64,000 nucleotides of DNA, taken from assembly GCA_964453995.1 (NCBI GenBank), contig CAYVQC010000012.1:1-64000 (forward strand). The letters run 5' to 3'. Each line of letters starts with the position of its first letter. Position 1 is the first letter of the stretch. The notes beneath the pieces are model-generated. The model worked only from the letters and a program-made list of their open reading frames with translations. It did no database searches and was not told the DNA's origin. Below are positions 56,427 through 64,000 of the stretch, piece after piece. The translations under genes and the position numbers were made by a program. The stretch comes from SKVR01 sp964453995. Lineage in GTDB: Bacteria; Bacteroidota; Bacteroidia; Bacteroidales; UBA7960.

Positions 56427-57821
56427 TTACTCCTGTTCGTCAATATGAGTAAATCCAAGCTTTCGCAAGCCTTTTTGAATAATGGGATCGGGCATTATGT
56501 GGTCCCAGATAAGACCCGTGCGGAAGTTTTCTATCATTACCAACATGGGCCCCTGTGCCACCCCGATAACATCGTTGTTTACCCAGCCTGCAGTTTGGTT
56601 AAACGAGTCATAGAATCCATAAGGGCCCCAGATGCTATCGCCTTTGTTTTCAATCATATACCGCGCAGTGGGAAAAACCACTTCGGGAGCAAATGGCAAT
56701 GAAGAAAGAGAAGCATAGGGAGCAATGGTGCCATCATCGAAATAGTTGTAATCAGGACCGGCAGCACCTCTACCCGCATATCCAAGGAATTCGTAGCCAT
56801 CGAAATTGTATTCTTCACCAGGCCCGTCGCTGGCTGTTATTCCCCAGCAATACTGTCCATATCCTTTCCAGCCATGGGGGTTCTGAATGGCATATTGTTG
56901 CTGTACAAGGGTAGCTATGCGTGAATTTTCAAAATAATCAATTCCTTTTTCTATCATGTACTTATCTGCCAGTCCACGAAAGTCAATAAAAGCATGAGAG
57001 AACTGATGTCCGAATAGTGGCGGGAAGGCAACATGCGACAATCCCGGATAGGGAGTGTGCCACTTGTAGCTAGCCAGCCATTTATCAAAGCTGCTTTCTA
57101 CGTTTTCCATTCCGGTGCCTGCTGCGAGGATGTAGAGAAACAACCCTTCATTATAGCCAAACCATCCCCAGTTGATCAGGCCATCTTCTGGCCGCCAACC
57201 CATGGAAATGGTTCCGGGTTGTTTGGTTTGATCATCCATATGGAATATGCTCCAGTCAAGCCTATCCAGGAGTTTTGCAGCAAGGGAGCGGATTTCCCGT
57301 TCGGTCTCACTATCCTGATTGTAATAGTTGCGGGCGAAAATGACCCCCATCATCAGCAGTCCGGTATCGATAGAAGAAAGTTCACATTCCCAGGTTCGCT
57401 TCCCGGTTTCCATATCGAGGAAATGATAGTAAAAACCGCTGTAACCTGTGGCATCGGGGTTTGTGCTTTGTTCTGAATTCCAAAGAAAGTGAAGGGCATT
57501 GAAAGTAATACGGGCAGCATCTTCGCGAGGCATCCAGTTTCGCTCCACGGCCACTGCAAGAGATGGCAAGGCAAATCCGGTAGAGGCAATGCTGGAGGGT
57601 GCATAATCGGCAGCACGGTCTTTAAAAAGGCCTTTCTCAGCATTCACTTTGTCCCGGAAAAACAAAAAGGTATGGTACTGAATGGAGTCAAGCAGGGCTT
57701 CATCTTCAGGGGTAACCGGGTAATCAATCTCCCCTTTTGATGTATACTCTGTTTGCTTTTGTGCGCTGCAAGAAACCACCATCATCGTGACCAGAATTAG
57801 CATTACCCCTGTATGTTTCAT
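56427..57821 (-). CDS. Divergent GH144-like (PF10091) lipoprotein
   Basis: 464 residues. A lipoprotein signal ends MVVS-C at Cys19 without acidic residues after it (CSAQKQTE), suggesting a periplasmic side location. The (alpha/alpha)6 glycoamylase-type domain includes FLFFRDKVN, SIASTGFALPSLAVAVER, SSIDTGLLMMGVIFARNYY, GYNEGLFLYILAAG, a CWGITASDGP loop and GVAQGPMLVMIENFRTGLIWD. Glu225 matches the essential Glu of endo-beta-1,2-glucanase CpSGL, but the usual D-x-x-E pair is Ser149...Asp152 here. It therefore probably differs from a standard GH144 endoglucanase, for example acting on oligomers or by another mode. Confidence 0.82.
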   Translation of the reverse strand: MKHTGVMLILVTMMVVSCSAQKQTEYTSKGEIDYPVTPEDEALLDSIQYHTFLFFRDKVNAEKGLFKDRAADYAPSSIASTGFALPSLAVAVERNWMPREDAARITFNALHFLWNSEQSTNPDATGYSGFYYHFLDMETGKRTWECELSSIDTGLLMMGVIFARNYYNQDSETEREIRSLAAKLLDRLDWSIFHMDDQTKQPGTISMGWRPEDGLINWGWFGYNEGLFLYILAAGTGMENVESSFDKWLASYKWHTPYPGLSHVAFPPLFGHQFSHAFIDFRGLADKYMIEKGIDYFENSRIATLVQQQYAIQNPHGWKGYGQYCWGITASDGPGEEYNFDGYEFLGYAGRGAAGPDYNYFDDGTIAPYASLSSLPFAPEVVFPTARYMIENKGDSIWGPYGFYDSFNQTAGWVNNDVIGVAQGPMLVMIENFRTGLIWDHIMPDPIIQKGLRKLGFTHIDEQE

Positions 57822-57954
57822 GATATCAGTGTTTTAGTTCCAACTAAGTAAATTGAAAAAAGGGTGAAAGCTGCCCGGAAAACCATAGGTTCTCAAAAAA
57901 TAATCAACGATACAATATGGTATTCCGGAACAGCTTCAGGCCTGTGGCCAATAA

Positions 57955-58794
57955 TTATTCCGGCTTTTCAGCGTCATAAATGATCTGAACTTCCTCTTCG
58001 GTAAGGGCTCTGTTGTATATCCTCAGGTCATCGAGATCTCCTTCGTAATTGCCGATCCACTCTTGAACTGTGTTGGGGTTTCTGCCAATGTAGAATGCGG
58101 AAGCAGATTCAGGAACGGTAACGGGCCCCATGAGGGTTTCTTCTGCAATGAGGGTATCGCTTGCAAGTTGCACACCATCAAGATAAAGATCCCTGATGCT
58201 GGTTTCCCCATTGTAAGCATATACAAAGTGAAACCATTTTGCAGGTGGGAAAAATACTTCACGCAAAACACCCCAATCGGTATCAGTCCAGGCAAAAACA
58301 TCAGACTGGTGATGGCGTGTGAAGGCTTTGTATCTAAGGGTATCGCCTCTCTGGCTTCCTTCCTGCCACAGACCGTAACCGGCATTCCAGTCCATTTCCG
58401 GATCAATAAAGGTGAGTATGAAGTTGGTGCCTCCGGGCATCTGCTGTGCCCTGAGCCACATACTAAAAGTCATGCTTCCCATTCTGAAGTTGTCGGTATC
58501 ATCAATCCTTACAAAGGCGGTTTCAGAACCTTTGTATGCTGCGTTGGCATTTAAGTGACGATCGAGAGTAAAAGTGACTCCTTCACTGAAGGTTTCATGT
58601 TCCATTTCGTCGGTAACATCACCGTCGAATTTAAAGTATGCGACAAGATTTTCTACAGCAACGGTATCAGCAGGATTTACAGGGTCACCATTACCATTGT
58701 CGTCGTCATCGTTGTCATCATTATCCTTTGTGCAAGCTGCAAAAGCTACCATGGTTGCCACAAGCATCCATGCAAGAAATTTGAAAGTTTTCAT
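57955..58794 (-). CDS. LamG-domain lipoprotein, probable surface glycan binder
   Basis: 279 residues. A lipoprotein signal ends FAA-C at Cys21, followed by a long acidic tract (CTKDNDDNDDDD), a strong surface-export signal in Bacteroidota. One concanavalin-like/LamG jelly roll (about 45-275): LVAYFKFDGDVTDE, SMTFSMWLRAQ, KWFHFVYAYNGETSIRDLYLDGV, FYIGRNPN and DLDDLRIYNRALTEEEV. No catalytic residues are apparent. Its position between the two GH144-type enzymes suits a glycan-binding protein of the Sus-like outer-membrane complex. Confidence 0.85.
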   Translation of the reverse strand: MKTFKFLAWMLVATMVAFAACTKDNDDNDDDDNGNGDPVNPADTVAVENLVAYFKFDGDVTDEMEHETFSEGVTFTLDRHLNANAAYKGSETAFVRIDDTDNFRMGSMTFSMWLRAQQMPGGTNFILTFIDPEMDWNAGYGLWQEGSQRGDTLRYKAFTRHHQSDVFAWTDTDWGVLREVFFPPAKWFHFVYAYNGETSIRDLYLDGVQLASDTLIAEETLMGPVTVPESASAFYIGRNPNTVQEWIGNYEGDLDDLRIYNRALTEEEVQIIYDAEKPE

Positions 58795-58837
58795 AATTGT
58801 GTTGTTTTTAGTTAATAAATAGGGGTTAAAAGTCTAC

Positions 58838-58868
58838 AATTTTTAAAAGGAGTTCTCAACCTCCTTTG
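58838..58868 (-). terminator. Hairpin terminator or attenuator within the PUL
   Basis: Minus-strand stem AAAGGAG / CTCCTTT with an 8-base loop followed by TAAAAATT. It could reduce read-through from the large T9SS gene into the LamG gene. Confidence 0.5.
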
Positions 58869-58885
58869 TATTTCAATAAAACAGA

Positions 58886-61800
58886 TCAGTAGATCAATAG
58901 TTTTTCCGTTGTTCTGCCTTTGGAAGTCTCTGTCCGGATAAGGTAGATCCCCTTCCTGAGGCCGGAAAGATCCATAAAATATTTATCATCGTGGGCGGTG
59001 GTTGTATTGATTACCCTGCCCGACACATCCATCAAAGTTATCTTTGCCCCGGCTTCAGTTTGAATAGTCACAAACTCTGATGCCGGATTGGGATAGATCC
59101 TGAATCTTTGGGACATATTTGATTCCGGAACGAAAACATCGCCGGTACTGAAGCCAACCAGGTCGACGTGGATGGTTGTTTGCACAGGCTGGGTTACACC
59201 GGATTCAAAAACAAGATCAACACGCTGTATTTTACTCATGTCGGGCAGGTTTTGCGCCCAATCCATGAGATTGAAATCATTTACAGGGACAATGATTTGT
59301 TGCCAGTCATTTCCCAGAATATCGATATAAGTGTAGGAAGCTCCATCACTTCCCTGGATTCCGCTTGTATCAAAAAGCTGGATTTTAAGATCAGTTACAG
59401 GTTCACTGGCTTTGGCGTAAAGCACCAAATGTGTGTAGCCCGTAATATCTGTGGAAGGATACGCCCACATCCAATATGCTGTAATATCATCCACATCATC
59501 GAGGTTGTAATCCAGGCTGAGCGCTACACCTCCAAATTCACCTTCGCCGGCAACATCAGTAGCCACAAGCCCCTGACCCCAGTCGGGTATTTCCCTGAAG
59601 CCTTCCACATTGGTGAAACCAGGTATTGAAAAATCACTGTAAACAAAGTAATCCGAAGGGTTGGTGCCGAAGCCTCTCAAAGGAACCTCCATATCGAGCA
59701 CACCAAGAATGGCAGATCTTTGTCCCGGTTGCGAAGGCTGGAAACTCACGTTAACAGTTGCTGTTTGAAAAGGGCCCAGGGTTACTGTACTTTCCAGGTT
59801 TTCAAGGATGAAATCCTGAGCATGCTCCCCTTCCAGGGCGATGTCAGATTCATTTAATGTAAGGGTGCCACCGCCGCTGTTTCGAATAACAAATTCAACA
59901 GGCTCAGAATCAGATCCAACAGGCTGTTGCCCAAAATCATAATCAAAAGGAATTACTTCGGGCACAGGAGTATCATCCAGTTCCCGTAATTGAATATCGT
60001 CAATATCCCATTGGGTAATATTGTCTGTAATCCCGTCGAATACCCATGCCAGCCGGAAGTTTTCAGCTCCCAGGCCATGGTTCTGGCTTTCTACGATGGC
60101 AACAAATTCGCTTGCAGGTACACTCCCGGGATCTTCCCATTGATGGATTACATATTCGTTACCATCGGCAATGGAAACCACTTTAAGGGTGAAATTTCCT
60201 GCCGGCCCAAAATCATTCACCCTGTACTTGAAGGAAAGCACAAGAGAGTCGAGATCGCTGGTTATGATCTGTGGTGTAGTGAGATAGAACTGACCTGTAC
60301 TTTCAGGTTGCCACCAGAACACCATTTCCGGGGCTTCACCCCCGGCGTTGCTGGAGCTGAATGCACCCCAGTTTTCGCTGCTACGGCTCCATCCCAGGGG
60401 AATTCCACCACCGGTGAGCATACCAAAATCTTCTTCCCATGGAAGCTGGGTGATTGTAGGGTCAAAGGCGAGCCCTTCCAGAGGGACTTGCTCCTGCAAC
60501 ACTGATAGGGTTGCCAATTTATTGCCTTCTGTTTGAGGAAGAAAAACAATGCTGATCTCAGCACTTTCCATGGATTCAAGCTCAACGGATTGTGCAATAT
60601 TGGTCAGGATGAAGTTACCAGCATCGGTACCGGTAACAGAAATGTCGTCGGGGTTGAGCAAAAGTGTACCGCCACCAATGTTGGAAAGGGTAAAGACGTG
60701 AGGTTCGGAAGGAGTATTGATCTGCTGAGGGCTGAAGGTGAATGCCTGCGGATCAATTGCCAAAGCAGGCTCTGCAGTAAGCACAACATCGTCAATAGCC
60801 CACTGGGTTATTTCATCCGTGGAACCGTTAAAGATCCAGGCCAGCCTTACTACTCCTTCTCCAATACCATGCTCTGTGCTGTTGATCTGTACTGAAATCT
60901 CCTGTGCCGATATGGTTCCGGGATTTTGCCATTGTAAAACAACGAATTGCTGGTCATCAACAATGGTCACCAGAGAAAGGTCAAAGATCCCCGGATCGCC
61001 AGAGTCGTTGACAGAATGCCTGAAAGTGAGATTTAAGCTATCAATACCGGCAGTATTGATCTGGGGGGTATTGAGGTAAAACACTCCTTCTTGCACGGGT
61101 TCCCCCGAAAACACCATTTCGGGTGCCTCACCACCAGCATGCGTTGACGTGAATGCTCCCCAGTTGTCTGAATTCTTCTCCCATCCAAAAGTAATTTCAC
61201 CATTGGACAGACCTGAGAAATTCTCCTGCCATGGGAACTCATGCACCGTGGCATCAAATCCCTCGCCACTGAGCGGAATGTTTTGTCCTGCTATGGACAA
61301 AAAGGCTGTAAACACCCCAGTAACAACAGGGGAAAAAGAAACTCCTACCTGGACACTCTCCCCCGGTTGAAGCACAGCATCTTCTGTTAAATTGTCAAGA
61401 ATAAATGCATCAGAATCGGAGAGGATATCAAATGTTGCCAGCACAGCAAAATGATCTGACCCATAAGTACCGTTCTCATTGGGTTCATCCAGGACCACCT
61501 GTGCCCAGGTTGGTACCAGGGTGGGCAGTATGTCTTTGTTGAAGAATATATAATCTATTCTTCTTTGCTGATGACCAAGATGATAATTCAGCGTGCCATG
61601 CTGGGGGTCGAGGTGATTTTCGTGGAAAACCGGATAAACATCCTGAAAATCAGCATACATTAAATCCATTTCATCCCAATCCGGGTTGGCATTAAAATCG
61701 CCTGTAACAAAAACAAAATCACCGGCACTGGTTTGTTGTATAAAATCAAGCAGATCAATAATTTGTTCTTCCCTAATGTGGGCATTAGCAGCAGTATTAT

Positions 61801-62389
61801 GCAGGTGGGTATTATAGAGATCAATTGCATTTCCCTCCACATTTATCCTTATGTGAGCAGCAGTACGATAGTCACTGAGGGGTTGCAGAGCTCTCCAGTT
61901 GGATTCCTCAATGGGAAACCTGGATAATATGGCATTGCCAAAGCGGGTGGAACTGGAAGGAGGATCAACGGAGGAAAAATAATAATAATACCCCAGCGAG
62001 TCGGCTATCATTTGTGCCTGGTTGTCAAGATTTGCTCTTTGGATAACTTCCTGCAGACCGATAATATCAGGATCAAGATCACGGATTTCGCTGAGCATAT
62101 GGGCAAAACGATCAGGCCAGTTTTGGCTGTCAAACCAAATGTTGTAGGTCATAATGGACAAACTGATACTTTGTGCACCCTGTGAAACGATCCGGATTTG
62201 CTCCGGGTTTATGGTCTGGGCATCAACGCCCTGATTTTCGACCATAAAGAGTACCTCTTCCGATTGTGTGCCGATCTGGCGGGGGCTGAATTCCCATGAT
62301 CCAGGCTCTACCACAAGCTGACCCCAAACATTTTGGTTAAGGGAGATAATTGCAACAAGGGTGAAAGTAAGAAAACGTATTGTTTTCAT
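58886..62389 (-). CDS. Multidomain T9SS protein with endonuclease/exonuclease/phosphatase domain
   Basis: 1167 residues. Signal peptide 1-23. A choice-of-anchor D (Ig-like) domain begins at about residue 26 but is interrupted by a complete endonuclease/exonuclease/phosphatase-fold domain (about 74-322), with Asn83 (MTYNIW), Glu114 (LQEV), Asp231/Asn233 (GDFNAN), Asp279 and Asp312-His313 (GSDH) in place. The Ig domain resumes at DAFILDNL (about 327-378). Two beta-sandwich modules starting FPWQENFS and LPWEEDFG alternate with more choice-of-anchor D domains, then a CBM11/CIA30-like module (about 910-1075) and a T9SS sorting domain (about 1095-1167). It should be a secreted or cell-surface phosphoesterase or nuclease; the substrate is unknown. 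Confidence 0.87.
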   Translation of the reverse strand: MKTIRFLTFTLVAIISLNQNVWGQLVVEPGSWEFSPRQIGTQSEEVLFMVENQGVDAQTINPEQIRIVSQGAQSISLSIMTYNIWFDSQNWPDRFAHMLSEIRDLDPDIIGLQEVIQRANLDNQAQMIADSLGYYYYFSSVDPPSSSTRFGNAILSRFPIEESNWRALQPLSDYRTAAHIRINVEGNAIDLYNTHLHNTAANAHIREEQIIDLLDFIQQTSAGDFVFVTGDFNANPDWDEMDLMYADFQDVYPVFHENHLDPQHGTLNYHLGHQQRRIDYIFFNKDILPTLVPTWAQVVLDEPNENGTYGSDHFAVLATFDILSDSDAFILDNLTEDAVLQPGESVQVGVSFSPVVTGVFTAFLSIAGQNIPLSGEGFDATVHEFPWQENFSGLSNGEITFGWEKNSDNWGAFTSTHAGGEAPEMVFSGEPVQEGVFYLNTPQINTAGIDSLNLTFRHSVNDSGDPGIFDLSLVTIVDDQQFVVLQWQNPGTISAQEISVQINSTEHGIGEGVVRLAWIFNGSTDEITQWAIDDVVLTAEPALAIDPQAFTFSPQQINTPSEPHVFTLSNIGGGTLLLNPDDISVTGTDAGNFILTNIAQSVELESMESAEISIVFLPQTEGNKLATLSVLQEQVPLEGLAFDPTITQLPWEEDFGMLTGGGIPLGWSRSSENWGAFSSSNAGGEAPEMVFWWQPESTGQFYLTTPQIITSDLDSLVLSFKYRVNDFGPAGNFTLKVVSIADGNEYVIHQWEDPGSVPASEFVAIVESQNHGLGAENFRLAWVFDGITDNITQWDIDDIQLRELDDTPVPEVIPFDYDFGQQPVGSDSEPVEFVIRNSGGGTLTLNESDIALEGEHAQDFILENLESTVTLGPFQTATVNVSFQPSQPGQRSAILGVLDMEVPLRGFGTNPSDYFVYSDFSIPGFTNVEGFREIPDWGQGLVATDVAGEGEFGGVALSLDYNLDDVDDITAYWMWAYPSTDITGYTHLVLYAKASEPVTDLKIQLFDTSGIQGSDGASYTYIDILGNDWQQIIVPVNDFNLMDWAQNLPDMSKIQRVDLVFESGVTQPVQTTIHVDLVGFSTGDVFVPESNMSQRFRIYPNPASEFVTIQTEAGAKITLMDVSGRVINTTTAHDDKYFMDLSGLRKGIYLIRTETSKGRTTEKLLIY

Positions 62390-62396
62390 AGTGTTT

Positions 62397-63803
62397 TCAT
62401 TTTTGGTTTAAGGGATTGTTGAGTTGATTCTGGTATGTAAAACCCAACACATCCAATGCGTGCAGCACCTGTTGATTTTGCATGAATACATCCCAGAGCA
62501 AACCTGACCGGTAGTTCTCAATCATCACTACTATAGGCCCCTGATCAATAGCGAGATAGCTATTGGCAAACCAATTCTCACTAAGATTAAATGCATCTTT
62601 GAAACCATAATCTCCCCAAAGGTTATCGTGAAGATAGTAGTAAAAGGTTTTGAGCGCTTTCATGCTTTCCTGTGGGGTATAAGGGAAAGATGAAAGCGCT
62701 GCAGTTGGGGTGATGGTACCATTATCTACGCCAAAGAACCCGAAGGGTGCATGTGCCTGGTAACCCACAATGGGATCATCGCTGGCTGTGAGCCCCCATA
62801 GGGAATCGCTGTAATGGCAAAATTCATTAGGGTTGGCAACACAGTAGCGGTAATTGATAAGGGAATGCGTGCGGTTCTGTTCCCAGTAATCAGCATACTG
62901 ATCCTGCAGCCCTCGAGGGTCGAGTCCGAGGAAAGAATAATGTGCAAAAAACAAAGGGCCGCCAAAATCAACGCCAAGGGGAAGCTGGATATCATAAAAC
63001 CACCTGCCATTGGCCATGTTTCCGTTCCTGGCCCATCCCTGGTGGTAAACTTCCGGCGCAACAGGATAGGTAGGTGATGCTGCGGCAAGAATATACACAA
63101 TGAGAGCCTCATTCCACCCGCTGATCTGCATGTTCATTTCAAAATCATAATCGGGTGACCAATGCCAATACAGTACATTCTGCCCCTGTGTATACCACTG
63201 CCAGTCAACGCCATACCAAAGGGTATCCACCAGGTTGCGCAGTGAATCTTCAAGGGCATTGGCACCATCGAAATACTCTCTTGCGGCGATGAGTCCCTGC
63301 ACCAAAAATGCAGTCTCCACAAGATCGCCTCCATTATCTTTAGGACTAAAGGCTATCGTTTTTCCCGTAGTACCGTCCATCCAATGGGACCATGCACCAT
63401 GGTAGCGGTCGGCGGTTTTCAGGAAGTTGGTGATTGTAAGAACCCTTTGTAGCACTTCGTCTCTTTGAAGGAAACCTCTTTCAGCCCCGGCAATCATTGC
63501 CATAATACCAAAGCCGGTACCGCCGCTGGTCACCAGGTTGCCCGAAGTATTGCGTTCGCGGGCCATTCCGCTGTTGGGTTCAGCAAAATCCCAGAAATAG
63601 CGTAGGGTTTGTGATTGTACCAGATCAAGAAGCTCATCTTCTTGCAGTTCTTCGTCAATGACCCTTTCAAGGGTTGGACACCCGTCATCAATGATAGTGT
63701 CATTTCCATTGTCAGGAATATCATCTCCGTTTTCTTTACCGCACGCGGCGAAAAACAGTAAGGAAGACAAAACAAGAATAATTGGGAATCGGAGTAGAAG
63801 CAT
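62397..63803 (-). CDS. GH144 endo-beta-1,2-glucanase, surface lipoprotein
   Basis: 468 residues. A lipoprotein signal ends FAA-C at Cys21, with CGKENGDD after it, an acidic surface-export signal. The (alpha/alpha)6 PF10091/GH144 domain (about 45-455) includes TLRYFWDFAEPNSGMARER, SGGTGFGIMAMIAGAERGF, GGDLVETAFLVQGL with Asp160 and Glu163, ISGWNEALIVYILAAASP with Glu232, and LAIDQGPIVVMIENYRSGLLWD. Asp160, Glu163 and Glu232 correspond to the three acidic residues important in the Chitinophaga enzyme CpSGL. It probably cuts beta-1,2-glucan to short oligosaccharides at the cell surface. It is next to the SusD gene. Confidence 0.87.
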   Translation of the reverse strand: MLLLRFPIILVLSSLLFFAACGKENGDDIPDNGNDTIIDDGCPTLERVIDEELQEDELLDLVQSQTLRYFWDFAEPNSGMARERNTSGNLVTSGGTGFGIMAMIAGAERGFLQRDEVLQRVLTITNFLKTADRYHGAWSHWMDGTTGKTIAFSPKDNGGDLVETAFLVQGLIAAREYFDGANALEDSLRNLVDTLWYGVDWQWYTQGQNVLYWHWSPDYDFEMNMQISGWNEALIVYILAAASPTYPVAPEVYHQGWARNGNMANGRWFYDIQLPLGVDFGGPLFFAHYSFLGLDPRGLQDQYADYWEQNRTHSLINYRYCVANPNEFCHYSDSLWGLTASDDPIVGYQAHAPFGFFGVDNGTITPTAALSSFPYTPQESMKALKTFYYYLHDNLWGDYGFKDAFNLSENWFANSYLAIDQGPIVVMIENYRSGLLWDVFMQNQQVLHALDVLGFTYQNQLNNPLNQK

Positions 63804-63846
63804 TACAAATTGTTTTTAATGTATACTTATTGTATTAACCGGCAGT

Positions 63847-64000
63847 TTAATAGCCGGGGTTCTGTATGAGCACTCCATCACTGAGGTCGATCTGGGATTG
63901 TGGAATGGGAAATACCTCGTGTTTTCCTGCCTGCCAGCCTTTTGGGCCAAGAACTTCTGCCGCGCGGTTGGTCCGGATCAGATCGAAATAGCGGTGTTTT
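63847..64000 (-). CDS. SusD/RagB outer-membrane lipoprotein, C-terminal fragment
   Basis: The last 50 codons of a minus-strand gene open to the window edge: KHRYFDLIRTNRAAEVLGP, then KHEVFPIPQSQIDL and the end LIQNPGY. The RYFDLIR and the PIPQSxIDxN...QNPGY ending are diagnostic for SusD proteins, which cap a SusC TonB-dependent channel and bind oligosaccharide at the cell surface. SusC is expected just beyond position 64000. This makes the downstream genes a Sus-type PUL. Confidence 0.93.
   Translation of the reverse strand, partial: KHRYFDLIRTNRAAEVLGPKGWQAGKHEVFPIPQSQIDLSDGVLIQNPGY

Overview
The window looks like chromosomal DNA of a free-living or environmental Bacteroidota species, probably near Bacteroidales/Marinilabiliales. 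The evidence is a gldK-gldL-gldM-gldN type IX secretion (T9SS) block, several proteins ending in a T9SS sorting domain, a SusD end with a polysaccharide utilisation locus (PUL), FISUMP and choice-of-anchor D domains, TAnnTTTG promoter -7 elements and almost no Shine-Dalgarno sites. No rRNA, tRNA or CRISPR was seen.

Layout. 0-4 kb: the 3' end of gldK, then gldLMN. 4-8 kb: fumC (minus strand), then rbfA, a methyltransferase and a LolC/E-type permease. 8.4-16.8 kb: two tandem 1350-residue gingipain-like C25 peptidases, both T9SS cargo, separated by a 146-bp dispersed repeat. 17-18 kb: a decayed IS3 element and a DUF1328 membrane peptide. 18.2-22.7 kb: a MacAB-like efflux operon (minus strand). 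23-36 kb: housekeeping genes, namely a membrane protein of unknown function, a thioesterase, ssb, mutY, an HU protein, a 29-residue basic ribosomal-type peptide, RNase G, recX, prfB with its programmed frameshift, a FISUMP lipoprotein and the B12-dependent ribonucleotide reductase nrdJ. 36.4-36.9 kb: CsbD and a small membrane protein.

37-44.1 kb: a sugar MFS porter faces an operon of a sugar isomerase-like lipoprotein, a DoxX membrane protein, two Tat-exported Gfo/Idh/MocA oxidoreductases and a DUF1080 lipoprotein. This set fits an oxidative (3-keto-glycoside) route of glycoside cleavage.

44.3-64 kb (minus strand, read right to left): a PUL best explained as beta-1,2-glucan utilisation. It runs from the SusD end through a GH144 lipoprotein, a large T9SS protein carrying a nuclease/phosphatase-fold domain, a LamG lipoprotein, a second divergent GH144-like lipoprotein, a GPH symporter, a GH35, a GH94 of the size of 1,2-beta-oligoglucan phosphorylases and a GH3, to a T9SS binding-module protein. 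The lipoprotein signals suggest surface cleavage, periplasmic trimming, inner-membrane uptake, and cytoplasmic phosphorolysis or glucosyl transfer.

The most unusual points are a nuclease/phosphatase-fold domain inserted inside an Ig-like domain, a symporter with a coiled-coil insert of about 190 residues, a protein whose cleaved-adhesin halves are in swapped order, a GH144-like enzyme lacking the usual acidic pair, and a pair of 146-bp inverted-repeat elements.
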